Shown here piece after piece: positions 43,751 through 51,740 of a DNA stretch of 54,384 nt. Each line of letters opens with the position of its first letter. Within the stretch, counting starts at the first letter, position 1. The stretch is taken from positions 1 to 54,384 of the forward strand of contig NZ_UWFN01000386.1 in the NCBI RefSeq assembly GCF_900602065.1, written 5' to 3'. Below the pieces are notes generated by a model. The model was not told where the DNA came from. It was given only the letters and a program-made list of their open reading frames with translations, and searched no databases. Origin of the DNA: Pseudomonas viridiflava (lineage in GTDB: Bacteria; Pseudomonadota; Gammaproteobacteria; Pseudomonadales; Pseudomonadaceae). Made by a program: the position numbers and the translations under genes.

Positions 43751-44683
43751 ATGGATCGCCCGCGTTTTCGAGCTTATTTTCTTCACCCCCGTTTCTGGCC
43801 GCTATGGCTGGGGCTTGGGCTGCTGTGGCTGGTTGTTCAACTGCCATTTCGCGTTCTGTTAGTCATCGGGCGGCTGTTGGGCGCAGTGATGTATCGGTTC
43901 GCCGCTGATCGCAAATACATCGCGTCGCGTAACCTGCAGCTGTGTTTCCCGCATCTGTCCAGCGATGAGCGCAAGCGTCTGCTCAAGGAAAACTTCGCCT
44001 CCACGGGCATCGCCTTTTTTGAAATGGCCATGAGCTGGTGGTGGTCCAGAGAGCGCCTTGCCAGACTGGCGCACATCGAAGGCCTTGAGCATTTGCAGGC
44101 CGCTCAGCAGCAAGGGCAGGGCGTGATTCTCATGGCGTTGCACTTCACCACGCTGGAAGTCGGTGCTGCGCTGTTGGGTCAGCAACACACCATTGATGGC
44201 ATGTACCGCGAACATAAAAACCCGCTGTTTGATTTTGTTCAGCGTCGTGGTCGTGAGCGTCACAACCTTGATTCGCTGGCGGTAGAGCGTGAAGACGTCC
44301 GCGGCATGCTCAAGCTACTGCGTGCCGGCCGTGCCATCTGGTACGCACCGGATCAGGATTACGGCGCCAAGCAGAGTGTTTTTGTCCCGTTGTTCGGCAT
44401 TCAGGCTGCAACCGTGACGGCGACCAGCAAATTTGCCAAGCTGGGACGTGCTCAGGTTGTACCGTTTACTCAGCAGCGCCTGGCTGACGGCAGTGGCTAT
44501 CGATTGGTCATCCATGCGCCGTTGCAGGATTTTCCGGGCGAAAGTGATGAAGTCGATTGCCTGCGCATCAATCAATGGGTAGAAAGTGCCATTACGGAGT
44601 GTCCTGAGCAGTATCTCTGGGCGCACCGTCGATTCAAAAGCCGACCTCCGGGCGAGCCTAAAATCTATAAAAAGCGTGAGTGA
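43751..44683 (+). CDS. htrB: Lipid A biosynthesis lauroyl/late acyltransferase (LpxL/HtrB)
   Basis: A 310-aa inner-membrane enzyme that adds a secondary acyl chain to lipid A. One N-terminal membrane anchor (FWPLWLGLGLLWLVVQLPF), the acyltransferase motif H-x4-E in LHFTTLE, and WYAPDQDYG. Start at 43751 (MDRPRFRAY) with GGAAG upstream; nearer in-frame ATGs at 43730 and 43739 have no better site. From memory at this place in PAO1 as PA3242. Confidence 0.95.
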   Translation: MDRPRFRAYFLHPRFWPLWLGLGLLWLVVQLPFRVLLVIGRLLGAVMYRFAADRKYIASRNLQLCFPHLSSDERKRLLKENFASTGIAFFEMAMSWWWSRERLARLAHIEGLEHLQAAQQQGQGVILMALHFTTLEVGAALLGQQHTIDGMYREHKNPLFDFVQRRGRERHNLDSLAVEREDVRGMLKLLRAGRAIWYAPDQDYGAKQSVFVPLFGIQAATVTATSKFAKLGRAQVVPFTQQRLADGSGYRLVIHAPLQDFPGESDEVDCLRINQWVESAITECPEQYLWAHRRFKSRPPGEPKIYKKRE

Positions 44684-44702
44684 TCAACTGAGGCGCAGCT
44701 AA

Positions 44703-45887
44703 ATGCTCGAACCCGTCATCGCAATGGATGCTGTGAATGATGTAGAACCCGTTACCGGGTTGATTCTGTCTGGTGGTGGGGCGAGGGCTGCTTATCAGGT
44801 TGGGGTGTTGGCGGGGATCGCCGATTTGCTGCCTCCCGGAGCACCCAACCCGTTTCCGGTCATTGTCGGTACCTCCGCGGGTGCCATCAATGCCGTCAAA
44901 CTGGCCAGCGGTGCATTGCATTTTCGTACCGCTATTCATCAGTTGACCGAGTTCTGGCAGGGCTTTCGCAGCCATCAGGTGCTGCGTAGCGACTGGCCGG
45001 GCGTGATGAGTCAGGCCGGGCGGTTCTTTGGCAACAGTCTGCTGGGGATAGGCTCCCAGGTCCCCGTCGCCCTGCTCAACAGCTCGCCGCTGCGAGACCT
45101 GCTCACTGAACGGCTGGACCTTGAAGGTATTGACGCGGCGATTGCTGCGAAGCACTTGCGCGCTGTGGCAGTGACTGCGTTTGGTTACGAGTCTGGCCAC
45201 GCCATGACGTTCTATCAGGGCAAGGGCACCATTGATCCATGGCTGCGCCACCGCCGTCTGGGCGTGCCGACCCAGTTGACCATCGACCATTTGCTTGCCA
45301 GTTCGGCGATTCCACTGCTGTTCGCGCCGGTCAAAATCGATCAGGAATACTTCGGCGACGGTGCTGTGCGTCAGTCCGCCCCCATCAGCCCGGCGTTGCA
45401 TCTGGGGGCCAATCGCGTGTTGGTCGTCGGTGTCAGCGGCAACCCGCGAGGCGCCGATGCCAACAGGCAGATGCAGCGGGTGACGAATGGCAAGCAGCCT
45501 ACGCTGGCGCAGATTAGTGGACACATGCTCAACAGCACGTTCATCGATAATCTGGAAAGTGACATCGAAGTGTTGGAGCGCATGAATCTGGTCAGCGATC
45601 TGCTGCCCTGCGAGCACCGGGTGCGCCAGAAGGGCCTGGCTCCGGTTGAGGTCCTGATCATTGCCCCAAGCCAGCCGATCGACCAGATTGCTGCCCGTCA
45701 TCGCCATGAACTGCCCCGTGCGCTGCGCACCTTCCTGCGCGGCCCTGGAGCCACCAAGACCAGTGGCGCAAGTGTGCTCAGCTATTTGCTGTTTGAGGCG
45801 GGTTACTGTCGGGAATTGATCGAACTGGGCCGCCATGACGCTATCGCTCAGGGCGAGCAGTTGAAGCGGTTTTTGCGGTTGTCGTGA
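44703..45887 (+). CDS. Patatin-like phospholipase family protein
   Basis: A 394-aa protein of the RssA/patatin superfamily: oxyanion loop GGGARA at 24-29, nucleophile GTSAG with Ser58, and catalytic Asp in FGDGAVRQ near 220, so the Ser/Asp dyad is complete. No signal peptide. It probably hydrolyses phospholipid or acyl esters at the inner membrane. It lies 19 bases behind the lipid A acyltransferase gene and is likely co-transcribed, which suggests a role in envelope lipid turnover. Confidence 0.92.
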   Translation: MLEPVIAMDAVNDVEPVTGLILSGGGARAAYQVGVLAGIADLLPPGAPNPFPVIVGTSAGAINAVKLASGALHFRTAIHQLTEFWQGFRSHQVLRSDWPGVMSQAGRFFGNSLLGIGSQVPVALLNSSPLRDLLTERLDLEGIDAAIAAKHLRAVAVTAFGYESGHAMTFYQGKGTIDPWLRHRRLGVPTQLTIDHLLASSAIPLLFAPVKIDQEYFGDGAVRQSAPISPALHLGANRVLVVGVSGNPRGADANRQMQRVTNGKQPTLAQISGHMLNSTFIDNLESDIEVLERMNLVSDLLPCEHRVRQKGLAPVEVLIIAPSQPIDQIAARHRHELPRALRTFLRGPGATKTSGASVLSYLLFEAGYCRELIELGRHDAIAQGEQLKRFLRLS

Positions 45888-45907
45888 GCTCAGATCATTC
45901 CTTGTAA

Positions 45908-45999
45908 CTGTAGGAGCGAGCTTGCTCGCGATAGCGTCAGTTCAGCCAATAATGGTATCGACTGATGACCCGCTATCGCGAGCAAGCTCACTCCTACAG
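45908..45999. repeat. REP doublet (TGTAGGAGCGAGCTTGCTCGCGATAGC type)
   Basis: CTGTAGGAGCGAGCTTGCTC and the inverted partner GAGCAAGCTCACTCCTACAG (one substitution), between the convergent patatin and pirin genes. Confidence 0.88.
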
Positions 46000-46022
46000 A
46001 GGTTTGCCTCAGCCACAATTCC

Positions 46023-46877
46023 TCACGCAGTCAACCGATCATCCCGAAAGTCCCGCAGCGCCTGCTCGATCTCTTCCCGGGTGTTCATCACGAATGGGCC
46101 GTATTGCACGATCGGCTCACGCAGCGGTTTGCCTGCGATCAGTAACACTCGGGCACCGTCTGTAGTGCTCAGTTGCAGTTCGCCTTCGCCGGACAGTCGC
46201 ACCATGCGGCTGGCACTGACGTTCTGCGAGTGACCCGCTAACTCCAGGCTGCCTTCGTAGACATACAGCAACGCAAGATGCCCTTGGGGAATCTTCGGGC
46301 TGATGCTGCTACCGGCGGGCATGTGAAAGTCGAAATACTGCGGCTCGGTGTCTGGACGCTGCACGGCACCGGTTTGCTGGCGCTGACCGTCATCGAACTG
46401 CCCGGCGATCACCACCACATCAACACCCTTGCCGGTGGCCAGGCGCGGAATGTTCTCTGGCTGGATATCCTGATAACTGGCGTCGCTGAGCTTGTTCTTG
46501 CCCGGCAGGTTCAGCCACAGCTGGAAGCCGCGCATCACACCTTCTTCCTGCTCCGGCATTTCGCTGTGGATGATGCCTCGCGCAGCGGTCATCCATTGGA
46601 CGCCGCCACCTTGCAGCAGGCCGACGTTGCCCATGTGATCTTCATGACGCATACGGCCTTCGAGCATGTAGGTCACGGTTTCAAAACCACGGTGTGGGTG
46701 TGGCGGGAAGCCTGCGATGTAATCGTCCGGCTTGTCGGAACCGAACTCATCAAGCATCAGAAACGGATCGAACTGCTCGACACCTGGCCCGCCGAATACA
46801 CGGGTCAGTTTTACCCCGGCACCGTCCGACGCGGGCTGGCCGGCCTGGATCGAAAGCACTTTACGAAATTGGCTCAT
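46023..46877 (-). CDS. Pirin family protein
   Basis: A 284-aa bicupin. The metal-binding segment FPPHPHRGFETVTY and the following MRHEDHMGN, WMTAARGIIHSEMPEQEE hold the expected His/Glu ligands. Members are quercetinase-like oxygenases or redox-responsive regulators; the activity of this one is not readable. Start at 46877, with GAGGAG eight bases upstream. Single gene. Confidence 0.94.
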   Translation of the reverse strand: MSQFRKVLSIQAGQPASDGAGVKLTRVFGGPGVEQFDPFLMLDEFGSDKPDDYIAGFPPHPHRGFETVTYMLEGRMRHEDHMGNVGLLQGGGVQWMTAARGIIHSEMPEQEEGVMRGFQLWLNLPGKNKLSDASYQDIQPENIPRLATGKGVDVVVIAGQFDDGQRQQTGAVQRPDTEPQYFDFHMPAGSSISPKIPQGHLALLYVYEGSLELAGHSQNVSASRMVRLSGEGELQLSTTDGARVLLIAGKPLREPIVQYGPFVMNTREEIEQALRDFRDDRLTA

Positions 46878-46985
46878 GGAGTTTCTCCTCATCAATGCCG
46901 ACCATGCTATGCCTGTTTGGCCGATTGATGGGTGATGATTTTGCGGGTGATTGATCGGGTTTTTTGATGTCTTACGGCGTGATTG

Positions 46986-47117
46986 GGAATGTGATCACCC
47001 TGTGGGAGCGGTGCTTGGTCTGGGCGGCATTCCGACGATAAACGCTAACGCGGTATGGCTTCTTGCTGCGTCTCATGCATCGCGGGCAAGCACCGCTCCC
47101 ACAGGGTGATCGCATTC
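46986..47117. repeat. Extended REP doublet (GTGGGAGCGGTGCTTG type)
   Basis: REP arms extended by flanking sequence: GAATGTGATCACCCTGTGGG on the left and CCCACAGGGTGATCGCATTC on the right pair with one mismatch, in addition to AGCGGTGCTTG/CAAGCACCGCT. Total arms about 30 bases around a 70-base middle. Confidence 0.85.
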
Positions 47118-47140
47118 CAAATAGAGTATTGATGTGCACA

Positions 47141-47181
47141 AAAAAAACGGCCAGCCCGATCGCTCCGGCTGGCCGTTTTTG
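47141..47181. terminator. Bidirectional terminator between pirin-side gap and mlaA-like gene
   Basis: Stem ACGGCCAGCC/GGCTGGCCGT with a ten-base loop, A-run on the left and TTTT on the right, so it works in both directions; it ends the mlaA-like transcript on the minus strand. Confidence 0.85.
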
Positions 47182-47194
47182 TATCGCTGAAGTG

Positions 47195-48010
47195 TTACTC
47201 GGCGATCTGCAACTTGCGGGCTTCGGTGTAGACGTAACGCACCTTTTCGTATTCGAACGGTGAGTTCATCTGGCCGTAGCGGAAGCTGGTGGTGTATCGG
47301 CGATCAATAGCGCGCAGCAGGTACAGTTCCGGGTGATCACTGCTGACCTGAGCGACGTTGAGGAAGTTGATCTGCGATTCGGCAGTGAAGTCGAACAGCA
47401 GGCCGCCGGTGTCACGCAAGTTGGACGGGCCGAGCAGCGGCAGGACCAGGTACGGGCCAGCCGGTACACCATAGAAACCCAGAGTCTGGCCGAAGTCTTC
47501 GTTCTGGCGAGGCAGGCCCATTTTGGTTGCCGGGTCCCACAGGCCGACGACACCGATGGTGGTGTTAACCAGCAGGCGGCCGGTGGTTTCCAGCGAGCGC
47601 TGACCTTTGAACTGGAACAGGCTGTTCAGCAAGTTAGGAATTTCACCCAGGTTGGCGAAGAAGTTGCTCACGCCAGTACGCACGAAACTCGGGGTCACGT
47701 AGCGATAGCCGTTGACCACCGGAAGGAACACCCACTCATCGAAACGGTAGTTGAAGTGATAGACGCGCCGGTTCCAGGACTCAAGCGGGTCATAGACTTC
47801 CAGCGCGGTCAGTGTGGCGCGTTCAAATTCCCGTTGATCAAGGCCGGGGTTGAACTGCAGCGATTTCAGCGGCTGGGTAAAACCGTCGGCATCGTCTTGA
47901 CGCAGCACAGTGGCCGGGTGTTCGGCGATATTGCTGTCGACGACCGGGTCCGCAGCCTGAACGGTCCCTGCGCAGAGCAGGGCAGCGAGGAGTAAAAGAC
48001 GTTTAGCCAC
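47195..48010 (-). CDS. MlaA/VacJ-family protein without a lipobox
   Basis: A 271-aa exported protein of the MlaA family, which extracts misplaced phospholipid from the outer leaflet of the outer membrane. Family signatures: YDPLESWNRRVYHFNYRFDEWVFLP, VSNFFANLGEIPNLLN, RLLVNTTIGVVGLWDPA, YGVPAGPYLVLPLLGPSNLRDTGG. The signal peptide ends AGTVQAAD and its only Cys is not in a lipobox context, unlike E. coli MlaA, a lipoprotein, so this version is probably soluble or held by partners. Overlaps the hydrolase gene upstream by eight bases. From memory it corresponds to PA3239, a second MlaA in Pseudomonas. Confidence 0.93.
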   Translation of the reverse strand: MAKRLLLLAALLCAGTVQAADPVVDSNIAEHPATVLRQDDADGFTQPLKSLQFNPGLDQREFERATLTALEVYDPLESWNRRVYHFNYRFDEWVFLPVVNGYRYVTPSFVRTGVSNFFANLGEIPNLLNSLFQFKGQRSLETTGRLLVNTTIGVVGLWDPATKMGLPRQNEDFGQTLGFYGVPAGPYLVLPLLGPSNLRDTGGLLFDFTAESQINFLNVAQVSSDHPELYLLRAIDRRYTTSFRYGQMNSPFEYEKVRYVYTEARKLQIAE

Positions 48011-49301
48011 GGAAGAACTCCAGCATGGCGTCGCTGTTGACGCGGTAATTGATGTTGCCGCAATGGCCGCCGTAAGGATAAACGGTCAGGCGATCGCCGA
48101 AAGTCTTGCGCAAGAAGCCCAGGTCACCGGAGCCCAGAATCACATCGTCCGCGTTGTGCATCACGGAGATCTTCTTGCTGGTCTGCAGGTAATCCTTGAG
48201 CGCGTACAGGCTGACCTGGTCAACCAGTTGCAGCAGGCTGCCACCATCGGTGCGGGCACGCCACATCGGGATGACTTGCTCGGTCAGGTAGCAGTCGAAG
48301 TCGCACTGCAGCGCGCGGCGCAGGAACGGCGACAGACTGGTGCCTTCGGTGATCGGGAATTTCGGTGGCGTGATCAGGCCGCGACGGTTGATCAGGTCAG
48401 AGGTAAACGCGATATCGGCTGATGAAAAACGGAACGAGGTGCCGATCAACATCGCCATCTGTTCATTGGTCAGGTGCTGCTTGGACTGTTGGAAGTCATA
48501 CAGCAGCGCGTCGTTGAGGTCGATGTAACCCTTCTGACGGAAGTAACGGGTCAACTTGGCAAGTACCAGCTCATAGAACGTGGTGCTGTTATCGATGCCC
48601 TTGACGTTGGTCTGTACCAGCTTGTCCAGGTTGGAGATCGAGGTGTAGAGGTTGACCGGCGGGTTGAGCAGCAGGACTTTCTTGAAGTTGAAGCTGCGGC
48701 GGGTTTCATCCAGACGACTGACGAACGCCGCGTTAAGCGCGCCGAGACTGTAGCCCGTCAGATAGAAATCGGTGATTTTCAGTTCGGTCTGTTGCGCGCG
48801 TACCGCTTGCATTACGCGGTACAGGTCCTCGGCATCTTCAGTAGAGATACCCGGGGTCGCGAAACGCGAGGCCGAGCTCATGAAGTCATAGCTGGTTGGC
48901 GAAGACAGCTGAACGACGTGGTAGCCCGCGCCGTAGTACAGCTTCTTGAGGAATTCGTTGATGGTGCTGTTGTAAGGCGCGCCGGTGCCGGCGATCAGAA
49001 AGATCAGTGGCGCGGCATGGTCTTGTTTGGCCATGCGATAACGCAACTTTTTCACGGCCCAGAAGTTGTCTGGCAGCGTGAACTCGCGCTCTGGACGCAG
49101 ATTCAGGGTGTAATCATCCTGATCGATGTCGTCGTCTGCGGGCAACTCCGGACGCATGTCGGGAGGCGTGGTGGCAATGGTTGCTTCGAATGGATTCTTT
49201 AGAGGATAGCCATACGTGGCGGGGTCGACATCGACCGCCATAGCGGACGCACTCAAACAGAGGCCGCCAACAATGGCAGCGAAGCGCAGGAAACGGAGCA
49301 T
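48003..49301 (-). CDS. Exported alpha/beta-hydrolase (probable lipase-like serine hydrolase)
   Basis: A 432-aa protein with signal peptide MLRFLRFAAIVGGLCLSASA. Alpha/beta-hydrolase landmarks: LIFLIAGTGAPYN (oxyanion region), GYSLGALNA with nucleophile Ser near 184, an acid in MHNADDVILG and His in PYGGHCGN near the end. It lies upstream of, and overlaps by eight bases, the mlaA-like gene, so a joint role in outer-membrane lipid handling is likely. I do not know a named homologue. Confidence 0.85.
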   Translation of the reverse strand: MLRFLRFAAIVGGLCLSASAMAVDVDPATYGYPLKNPFEATIATTPPDMRPELPADDDIDQDDYTLNLRPEREFTLPDNFWAVKKLRYRMAKQDHAAPLIFLIAGTGAPYNSTINEFLKKLYYGAGYHVVQLSSPTSYDFMSSASRFATPGISTEDAEDLYRVMQAVRAQQTELKITDFYLTGYSLGALNAAFVSRLDETRRSFNFKKVLLLNPPVNLYTSISNLDKLVQTNVKGIDNSTTFYELVLAKLTRYFRQKGYIDLNDALLYDFQQSKQHLTNEQMAMLIGTSFRFSSADIAFTSDLINRRGLITPPKFPITEGTSLSPFLRRALQCDFDCYLTEQVIPMWRARTDGGSLLQLVDQVSLYALKDYLQTSKKISVMHNADDVILGSGDLGFLRKTFGDRLTVYPYGGHCGNINYRVNSDAMLEFFRG

Positions 49302-49487
49302 GACTAGATCCCTTGGGAAAGAAGTGCTGATGAGATACGCGGGCTATGACCATTGGTGTAGTGCCAAAGTGCCGTAATCGCCAGCGAACCTTTTGTAAAT
49401 AGTTCGAGACAATACACGTTCTCTGGCGTCAAGAGAGCAATGGTGTGCTTTTTTATGGAGGTAAGGGATGGAATCAAACCCTATAGG

Positions 49488-49573
49488 CGCTCACCGAGGT
49501 TACGAGGCCAGCGATAGCGGCTTGTCTGATACACCGCCATCGCTGGCCTCGTAACCTCGGTGAGCTCCTACAG
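49488..49573. repeat. Long palindrome in the hydrolase/sRNA gap
   Basis: GCTCACCGAGGTTACGAGGC with CAGCGATAGCGG and its near-perfect inverted copy ending CCTCGGTGAGC at 49565, then TCCTACAG as in the REP family. Distinct sequence from the other REP types in the window. Confidence 0.8.
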
Positions 49574-49623
49574 ACAGGGTGATTTCAACAGGGAGAGGCC
49601 GGGTGCCTCAAACCCCAGACAGC

Positions 49624-49996
49624 ATAAAGGGGAGCCTGGGCTCCCCTTTAAATGGTTTTTACGTGCTCTTTTTTTATTGTTTTAGGGTGGCCTGTTGTTG
49701 TTTTTGGCGACCGTGCCCTTTACTGCGTTCTTGTTCGATCCCCATCCGGGATCAAGAGCAAACGTATTTTTTTGAGCGCTGACCTTACTTCGACCTTGCG
49801 ATCCAACCAGTTCGGGAGCTACCTGACGGTAGTTTTATTGTTCTCTGCCCGGTTGCGAGAGCCCGAAGGCACCTCTGTGAAGCTGATCCACTCCAAAAAA
49901 ATCTGTTAGCTGCGTCTCTGTGCCTTTGTTCTTGTTATGTCAGAGCCGATACGTCTTGTTCTTATTAGGTGTGCCGCATTTTTATTCTTGTTATGC
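49624..49996 (-). ncRNA. CrcZ/CrcY/CrcX-family small RNA that titrates Hfq/Crc
   Basis: Read on the minus strand from a sigma-54 promoter, about 370 nt carrying repeated A-rich Hfq/Crc motifs (AAnAAnAA type): AACAAGAATAAAAA, AATAAGAACAAG, AACAAGAACAA, GAACAATAAAA, AACAAGAACG, AAAAACAACAACA and AACAATAAAAAAAG. The far end is a perfect 12-bp GC-rich hairpin (49625-49636 with 49639-49650). There is no open frame that could explain the motifs. In Pseudomonas such RNAs are induced by CbrAB/RpoN on poor carbon sources and relieve catabolite repression by sequestering Hfq/Crc. I cannot tell CrcY from CrcX by sequence alone. The 5' end is placed 12 bases behind the -12 element; the hairpin lacks a long U-run, so the 3' end is approximate. 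Confidence 0.85.
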
Positions 49997-50006
49997 CAGA
50001 GATATA

Positions 50007-50022
50007 GCAGGAGCTGTGCCAA
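50007..50022 (-). promoter_or_regulatory. Sigma-54 promoter of the Crc-sponge RNA
   Basis: TTGGCAC-AGCTCC-TGC on the minus strand, with GG and GC exactly ten bases apart as RpoN requires. It faces the A-rich RNA; no protein gene follows on that strand for 700 bases. Confidence 0.85.
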
Positions 50023-50103
50023 CTTTAATAAGTATATATAAATCAATCGCTTATTAAATTTACGGCTGCGTGGATCGATGTCGAGAAGGTCATTATGTTC
50101 CCG

Positions 50104-50144
50104 TGTTACACGCTGTTACAGCGATTGCCGACGTCGCGGTAACA
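50104..50144. promoter_or_regulatory. Candidate CbrB upstream activator sites
   Basis: TGTTACA at 50104 and 50114 and the inverted GTAACA at 50139-50144 form a dyad of the TGTTAC...GTAACA kind reported (from memory) for CbrB. They lie about 110-150 bases upstream of the expected RNA start, the usual distance for an RpoN enhancer. Confidence 0.55.
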
Positions 50145-50554
50145 CTCCTGTCATCGAAAAACGTTACCCGGTAGCGGCCGGAGAGAAGACCAGTCGAATG
50201 CGTCGATGCGGTGCGCTGCACTTCAACAAGTGGCAGGTCTTTTATCGCTGGCAGGGAGGGGGATTTCGTTTGACATGCAAATTTCGGACGGAACAGCCCG
50301 CTTTTTACGACAAGGTTGTCGTTGATGGCACTCAGGTGTCGTTTCTCCGTGCCTTGATGTCGCTGACAGAGCATGTCGTATTGCTCCACAGGTTGATGAT
50401 CAAGGGGCGATACGATGATGGCCATCGTTCGCTGAGTCATTGAGGCGTGAAAAAGTGCGCGGTGCTCCAAGGCTGGGCGCGGACTGCGGTCTTTATAAAA
50501 ACGTTAACGATGCCTGACCTTATTGTCGGGCGCGAGACTACCGGGGAAGTAACG
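50145..50554. other. 410-base gap upstream of betX without a supported gene
   Basis: Only an unconvincing frame without a ribosome-binding site crosses it. It should contain the betX promoter; I could not fix a binding site in it. Confidence 0.5.
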
Positions 50555-51403
50555 ATGAAGATGCGAAAAATCCTGGGCGTGAGTGCTGCTCTGGCGCTTG
50601 CTGTCAGTTCCACGCTGGCACATGCCAAAGAAGTGAGTATCGGTTACGTAGACGGTTGGTCCGACAGCGTCGCGACCACGAACGTTGCTGCTGAAGTGAT
50701 CAAGCAAAAGCTGGGCTATGACGTGAAACTCCAGGCAGTGGCGGCCGGGATCATGTGGCAGGGCGTTGCAACGGGCAAACTGGACATGATGCTGTCGGCC
50801 TGGCTGCCGGTCACCCATGGCGAGTACCTGGCCAAGAACAAAGACAACGTTGTGAATTATGGCTCTAACTTCAAGGACGCCAAAATCGGCCTGATCGTAC
50901 CCGAGTACGTGAAAGCCAAGAGCATTGAAGACCTCAAGACCGACGATTCCTTCAAGAAGAAAATCACCGGTATCGACGCGGGCTCGGGCGTGATGCTCAA
51001 GACCGATGAGGCCATCAAGGCTTACGGGCTGGATGGCTACAAACTGCAGGCCAGTTCCGGTGCGGGCATGATTGCCGAGCTGACTCGGGCGTATGGCAAA
51101 GAACAGTCCATTGCCGTGACGGGCTGGGTGCCGCACTGGATGTTTGCGAAGTGGAAGTTGCGCTTCCTGGACGACCCTAAAGGCGTCTACGGCGCAGCTG
51201 AAACCGTGGACAGCATCGGCAGCAAAGAGCTGGCCACCAAGGCTCCGGAAGTGGTGGAGTTCCTGAAGAAGTTCCAGTGGGCGTCCAAGGATGAAATTGG
51301 TGAGGTCATGCTGGCTATTCAGGACGGCGCCAAGCCCGAGGCCGCTGCCAAGGATTGGGTCGCCAAGCACCCTGATCGCGTGAAGGAGTGGACTGGCAAA
51401 TAA
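50555..51403 (+). CDS. betX: Glycine betaine-binding protein of a QAC transporter (BetX)
   Basis: A 282-aa periplasmic binding protein with signal peptide MKMRKILGVSAALALAVS ending LAHA. The mature part begins KEVSIGYVDGWSDS, with aromatic residues expected to cage a trimethylammonium group: Trp35, MWQG, SAWLP, GWVPHW and AKW. No permease or ATPase gene is adjacent; in Pseudomonas, BetX, CbcX and CaiX feed the shared CbcVW transporter encoded elsewhere. Start at 50555 with GGGGAA upstream, instead of a frame open from 50447. From memory it corresponds to PA3236 (betX). Confidence 0.93.
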   Translation: MKMRKILGVSAALALAVSSTLAHAKEVSIGYVDGWSDSVATTNVAAEVIKQKLGYDVKLQAVAAGIMWQGVATGKLDMMLSAWLPVTHGEYLAKNKDNVVNYGSNFKDAKIGLIVPEYVKAKSIEDLKTDDSFKKKITGIDAGSGVMLKTDEAIKAYGLDGYKLQASSGAGMIAELTRAYGKEQSIAVTGWVPHWMFAKWKLRFLDDPKGVYGAAETVDSIGSKELATKAPEVVEFLKKFQWASKDEIGEVMLAIQDGAKPEAAAKDWVAKHPDRVKEWTGK

Positions 51404-51430
51404 GTCAGCCTGCTTGCGTAGCATCTGAAG

Positions 51431-51461
51431 CCGCCCGGTTAATCACCGGGCGGTTTTTTTT
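51431..51461 (+). terminator. Terminator after betX
   Basis: Nine-bp stem CCGCCCGGT/ACCGGGCGG with a five-base loop followed by eight T. Confidence 0.93.
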
Positions 51462-51516
51462 GTGTTCAGGTAAAAAGTCTTGAACCACCACAATTTTATG
51501 AGTGTCGGTGGCCTTT

Positions 51517-51606
51517 TGTAGGAGTGAGCTTGCTCGCGATAGCGTCGGGTCAGTCAAGGAGTTCATTACCTGACCCGACGCTATCGCGAGCAAGCTCACT
51601 CCTACA
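51517..51606. repeat. REP doublet with perfect 37-bp arms
   Basis: TGTAGGAGTGAGCTTGCTCG... continuing through GCGATAGCGTCGGGTCAG, with an exact inverted copy (51570-51606). Only about 16 bases separate the arms, the tightest and most perfect doublet in the window. Confidence 0.92.
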
Positions 51607-51668
51607 GGCCTGGCCGATTGAAAGCACAAACCCCAATCTACGACTAATGTCGCTCTAATACTAAGGTC

Positions 51669-51688
51669 GTCTGGAGCGCTTGCCAGAC
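51669..51688. promoter_or_regulatory. Inverted repeat upstream of the DUF485-actP operon
   Basis: GTCTGG-N8-CCAGAC, 53 bases before the DUF485 start and just behind a TAATACT sequence that could be a -10 element. A candidate regulator-binding site; the regulator is not identified. Confidence 0.35.
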
Positions 51689-51740
51689 CGGACTAAAGTG
51701 CAAGACGTGACATCTCATCTGTGCTGCGAGGACAAAAACA

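Noticed and set aside
49579..49909. Plus-strand frames opposite the Crc-sponge RNA
   Set aside because: No ribosome-binding site, Phe/Leu/Val-rich translation from complementing the A-rich RNA motifs; the minus-strand RNA explains the sequence better.
50078..50443. 121-codon frame upstream of betX
   Set aside because: No ribosome-binding site, atypical Arg/Cys-rich start, and it runs through the candidate CbrB sites.
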